Assembly: GCA_905331475.1 (NCBI GenBank)
Contig: CAJNYU010000014.1
Coordinates: forward strand, 154,554 to 218,553
Source of the DNA: Rotaria socialis
Taxonomy: Eukaryota > Rotifera > Eurotatoria > Philodinida > Philodinidae
Direction of reading: 5' to 3'
DNA: 64,000 bases
Notes under the pieces: model-generated
Seen by the model: the letters and a program-made list of their open reading frames with translations, nothing else
Databases searched by the model: none
Told to the model about the DNA's origin: nothing
Program-made: the position numbers and the translations under genes
In this document: in pieces, positions 60,375-64,000 of the stretch
Layout: each line of letters opens with the position of its first letter
Position numbering within the stretch: the first letter of the stretch is position 1

Positions 60375-61385
60375 AGTTCTACGTTCTAACAAAAATTGTA
60401 TTGATTGCCTACTTATGAATAAAATGCATTGCATATAAAAGTAAATTAATTAACCAAATAGCCTGTTGCTATATGCAAGTTATTAGTACAAGTATAATAG
60501 CTTCAGGGAAATAAAACAAATTATAGAGATCAAGTTTTCTTCAAAAAAAAAAGCAATTAGATAATCTTCAATGGGTATTCAACTCTCGTCAGATGAAAAA
60601 AAGTTGAAAAATTTCATTTGTTTTTATTATTTTGTTTTCATTTCAACCACTAGATCTAGATTGTTTATAGCCACACATGGCTTCATATATCAGTTAAAGT
60701 TCAAGAGGTCATTTATGACGACAAAAGCAAATTGGTAAACGATAGGACAGTATAGAACGATGTCTTATTGCATAATATCCTCCACAAACTGATATCTATT
60801 GTTGTGCATCTATTTCAGAAGATTTGGCAGATGAAACGTCAATAAGTCAATATCTGCTGTAATACACTTCCGTCTTTTATTAAATGTTGTCTACGGTTTG
60901 GCATAATTCACATCAGCCATACAATGTTGCTATGCAATTTTGACTATGAACAGGCATGCTGGCAAATTATTATAAAAGAAAAGATTGATGTTTCCGCTCA
61001 TTTTATTCAGCAATTTATTACTCATGTCAAATAACAATAAAACATATTTCTTCCAGGTTTTTCTTAAATTAAGTCTAAATGCTATACAAATTTGATCGAG
61101 GTTTGAATTACATGTTAAAATATTACTTAAAATAATGACGTTGATTGATATAGATTAGTATTTTCGAATATTGTTGTTGTTGCTTTTTTTGAATGTTTTT
61201 AAATCGTATATGAAATTGTTCTTTCAAACAATTTTATCTATCCGATAAAATAAAAATATTGAATTGGCGTAACAAATATTTAGAACTATAAAACATATGT
61301 TTCTACACTTTTTTACTGGCTCGTTTCGCTTCGCAAAAATGAAAGTATCTGTCAATATTATAATCTTGGCAAACACAATACTCAC
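60375..61385. other. Intergenic, no gene seen
   Basis: About 1 kb downstream of the RTP-like gene. It contains an AATAAA at about 60419-60424 that could be its polyadenylation signal. Otherwise AT-rich with no supported exon. Confidence 0.45.
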
Positions 61386-61511
61386 CTGAATAAAAGCCTG
61401 TATGTCATTGTCAATAGCATACGATTTTTGAACAGGTGGTCCTTTTTTAAATGCTATTTTAGTAGAAAATTTTTGCGCCGAATTATCAGACAATGTTCTC
61501 TTCAGTAACAA
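61386..61511 (-). CDS. Possible coding exon, gene unidentified
   Basis: The minus strand reads LLLKRTLSDNSAQKFSTKIA then FKKGPPVQKSYAIDNDIQAF and IQ, ending at a strong donor CAG|GTGAGT. It has protein-like composition, but the upstream boundary is unclear: there is no ATG in this frame, and a different frame just upstream opens MPLTMPISASTEFF. Any continuation to lower coordinates was not resolved. It may be part of a broken gene. Confidence 0.3.
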
Positions 61512-62861
61512 TCCAATTATATTAATGGGGAACGCGTTGACGTAGAAAAAAATTCAGTCGAAGCAGAAATAGGCATGGTTAATGGCATAATATTTGTTCT
61601 GATTCTGATTACCTCTCATTCGAGCGTGCTATAAACATCGACATATTAGTGAATTAAATTCTTCTGTTTGTCAGTCAAATTTATTTATCAATGTCTTTAA
61701 ATCAATTTTTTATTGAACGTAGTAGCAAAGTATCATAGTAAAATATTTCCGAGTTTCGTTATGATTTACATTTTATTAAGATTTCATCAATGGATGATGG
61801 ATAGGAAGAGTTATAAGATGTCGAACAAGATAGTTTTCAGATTTCAAAGAGCTTTATCAGAGCTTGGTACTTTTTAAAATAGCTTGATTAATATGTAGAT
61901 CTCTTGAAGTTTTCTTAAATCTGAAAATTCTTGGTATAGAACACGTCTAATAAAGAATTCCATTGACTATTTGAAATATTATCTAAACTAAAGCAATGTC
62001 TTAAATATAATAGAAAAAAAAGTTCGATATTGTTAACCCGTTTCCTGTGATCTTATGTAAGTGAATAAAAAATATCTACAAAAGCATTGTTCAAGCTAAT
62101 CTTTACAAAAAAAAATACTTAATATATGTTATAAATGTCTCAGCATTTTTTTGATGTAGTCAAAAAATTTCTAGCATTCATCATAATCATGTATATATGA
62201 GTTTTAGATATTAATTATAGCATGTCATAGACGTAAAACTTCATATTTATTCATAGAATATCATGGCAGCTAGTAACGAGTAAGAACGAGGCTGTCTTTT
62301 AATCATACATTTCGAGGTGCATAATATTTGAAAAAAAAATAAAAGAAGTAATAAGAGAATAATATCTCGACGCAGACCTTCTGTCAATAGTTTGACTTGG
62401 CATTTTTTCCGGTTTCGCTGTGACAGACTTTGCTCTTCTACTTTAAGGTTTAAGTAGAATAAGAAAAAAAAACATCAAAGCTTATTTAGTAATATTGTGC
62501 TAAGACAATATCTATCGATAATTAATGACTTTTAAAAATATTTCATTTGTGAAAGTACTCTTTACAAGTCGATGATGACCTATTATGTAAAACAATGTAG
62601 ATATGAAGAGAAAAAGGTACATAGAAAAAAAACCTTACAGAGAGGAAGAGAGGAAAAAAAGAAAGGAGAAAAAAGCAAGAGAATAAAAACAGAAGAAACG
62701 ACGAACTATTTTTATTGCTAATAAAATTGCTGAAGGTATGTTAACTTCCTCGAAGTAATTATGAGACTTCCTTAATGTTTCTTTTCGGAGAATTCTTTTT
62801 CTTTCTGAATAGACTTCAACGATTAGATAATTTAATTATTATCACATTTTAGATAAATAAC
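61512..62861. other. Intergenic, 5' flank of the PKD-like gene
   Basis: About 1.3 kb of AT-rich DNA. A purine-rich tract (AGAGGAAGAGAGGAAAAAAAG) lies at about 62640-62700. TTTTAG at about 62848-62853 may be a 5' UTR splice acceptor just before the ATG at 62862. Confidence 0.4.
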
Positions 62862-64000
62862 ATGTTACGTGGATCAGCAGTCATAGGAAAGCCGCCATCA
62901 ACTCAATCAGCGGATCTACTAGAAAAACTTCTTCGTACAGATGTAATTTCAGTTACATTAAAATTTGGTTTTCAACAAAAACCATTTAAATATTCATTAA
63001 ATGATACATCCTATTTAATTATTGAAAAGATCTACCGTGATGCAGAAACCTGGCTACGATCTATCGGAATTAATTTAAAGAATTTACCTACAGTTGAACG
63101 TTACACATTGTATTTATTTCGAATACCAACAACAGATCTAACAATGGTACCCATTGTTCAATTATCCGATATTGAACAAAATTCATCCATTGAATTAGTT
63201 ATCGTGCCCGTTGAAGTTAATCTAAATCCACATGCTTTATATCGCTGCCAATTAAATGTACCAACAAATTGCTCGAAATGTTCACGTCTTATTACTGGAA
63301 TTTATCGACAAGGTTTTCGATGTCGAAAATGTCGCATGACATATCATAAAGATTGTGCACCATTTTCACTTGATGATTGTCTAGTGCCAATTGAACTGCC
63401 ATCACAGGCGCCATCGTCTCAAGTTCCGCAAGTTACTTTTGTTTATCCGTTTGATTTTGCATCAACATCTTCAACAAATTTATCCGTTAAATCTGATAAT
63501 ACAAGTGTACCTATCTATAGTCCATCGTCGAATACTTCAAAAGAAAATGAACAATCGGTTGTCGCTACGACGATTATTGATGAAGGTATTTTTCCAGCAT
63601 GCATTGGTGGTACATCAATTTATCGACGATATCTATTTCGTTTAACACCAAATGCATTAAAATTAACAACAAATTTATCAGCAATATTTTCTCCACGGCA
63701 GTCAACACGGCAATCAGCTGATGTTGATATAGTTTTTCCTTTGGGTGATTTAAATGATCTTATTTTAACACATTTCGTAGATGAACGAGATCATATATTT
63801 GAAATATATTTTCAAAATAAATTTGCTTTATGTGTTGGAAAAAAAAGTGACTCAGATGATTTACAAATGCAAACGGCACAATTTTATTCATCAATTCGTG
63901 ACCAATGGGAATCATTAGCAAGTGGTTCATCATCACATTCACAACCAACATCTCCTATTGCCACTACGTCAACACCAGTCACATCGGTTACTACCAAAGT
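62862..64000 (+). CDS. Protein kinase D-like protein, N-terminal part (runs off window)
   Basis: An open frame of 379 codons with no stop before the right edge. Residues about 25-120 resemble the ubiquitin-like N-terminal domain of protein kinase D (ISVTLKFGFQQKPF, TLYLFRIPTTDL). A complete C1 zinc-binding domain follows at about residues 122-171, with all spacings intact: H-x12-C-x2-C-x13-C-x2-C-x4-H-x2-C-x7-C (PHALYRCQLNVPTNCSKC ... YHKDC). A Ser-rich linker leads to a PH-like segment (GTSIYRRYLFRLTPNALKL, PLGDLNDLI, FEIYFQNKFALCVG). PKDs are diacylglycerol-activated kinases at the Golgi and plasma membrane. Only one C1 is present where vertebrate PKD has two. The kinase domain would lie beyond the window, so the assignment to PKD is likely but not proven. 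Confidence 0.75.
   Translation, partial: MLRGSAVIGKPPSTQSADLLEKLLRTDVISVTLKFGFQQKPFKYSLNDTSYLIIEKIYRDAETWLRSIGINLKNLPTVERYTLYLFRIPTTDLTMVPIVQLSDIEQNSSIELVIVPVEVNLNPHALYRCQLNVPTNCSKCSRLITGIYRQGFRCRKCRMTYHKDCAPFSLDDCLVPIELPSQAPSSQVPQVTFVYPFDFASTSSTNLSVKSDNTSVPIYSPSSNTSKENEQSVVATTIIDEGIFPACIGGTSIYRRYLFRLTPNALKLTTNLSAIFSPRQSTRQSADVDIVFPLGDLNDLILTHFVDERDHIFEIYFQNKFALCVGKKSDSDDLQMQTAQFYSSIRDQWESLASGSSSHSQPTSPIATTSTPVTSVTTK

Noticed and set aside
1..64000. CRISPR arrays, operons, bacterial promoters or rRNA genes
   Set aside because: None seen. Spliced animal genes show this is eukaryotic nuclear DNA.

Overview
This AT-rich window looks like nuclear DNA from an invertebrate animal, most likely a bdelloid rotifer of the Rotaria/Adineta kind. 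Genes are split by many very short introns (about 37-70 nt, GT...AG). They encode clear animal proteins (vinculin, KCMF1, RABL6, TENT5, a TRAF-like ligase, an SLC2A transporter, a MYST protein). There is also a single-exon ADP-ribosyltransferase plus TPR protein of a type that, from general knowledge, is abundant in bdelloids. The species assignment is inference. Coding models below were spliced by hand; KCMF1, RABL6, TENT5, TRAF-like, biotin ligase, SLC2A, vinculin, MYST and RTP-like all keep frame across every proposed junction.

Layout: almost all genes lie on the minus strand. 1-535 is the start of a membrane protein that runs off the left edge. 1608-3474 is KCMF1 and 3647-6846 RABL6. 7077-8465 is a long foldback element with a TA target duplication. 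8582-9355 is a DUSP28-like phosphatase, 9864-10220 a DKNYY-repeat protein, and 11162-13296 TENT5. About 7 kb of apparently gene-free DNA follows, with one possible gene remnant near 19.2 kb. 20464-22215 is a TRAF-like RING/MATH protein. 22.2-26.4 kb is intergenic and holds a hAT-type miniature element. 26384-29131 is the ART-TPR gene.

From 29.67 to 32.17 kb there is a 2.5 kb palindrome with an internal N gap. Its right arm contains a tRNA-derived SINE absent from the left arm, and both outer ends encode nearly the same peptide start pointing outward. 35407-36463 is biotin protein ligase, 36797-38612 an SLC2A sugar transporter, and 38770-40299 a third, almost perfect palindrome with two 693-nt arms. 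42169-42509 is an orphan two-exon gene start. 42700-49051 is vinculin in 19 exons. 50144-50580 is a second hAT-type element with an exact 8-bp duplication and unusually GC-rich blocks. 51178-54725 is a MYST-type acetyltransferase homologue that has lost its catalytic Glu and its acetyl-CoA glycines. 55532-56602 is a third candidate hAT-like element, carrying a coding-like segment. On the plus strand, 59780-60374 is an RTP-like 3CxxC zinc-finger gene, and 62862-64000 is the start of a protein kinase D-like gene running off the right edge.

The genes are ordinary, independent animal housekeeping, signalling and adhesion genes, not an operon. The most unusual content is structural: three long inverted repeats within 33 kb, several dated insertions (SINE, hAT elements), and a conserved pseudo-acetyltransferase.
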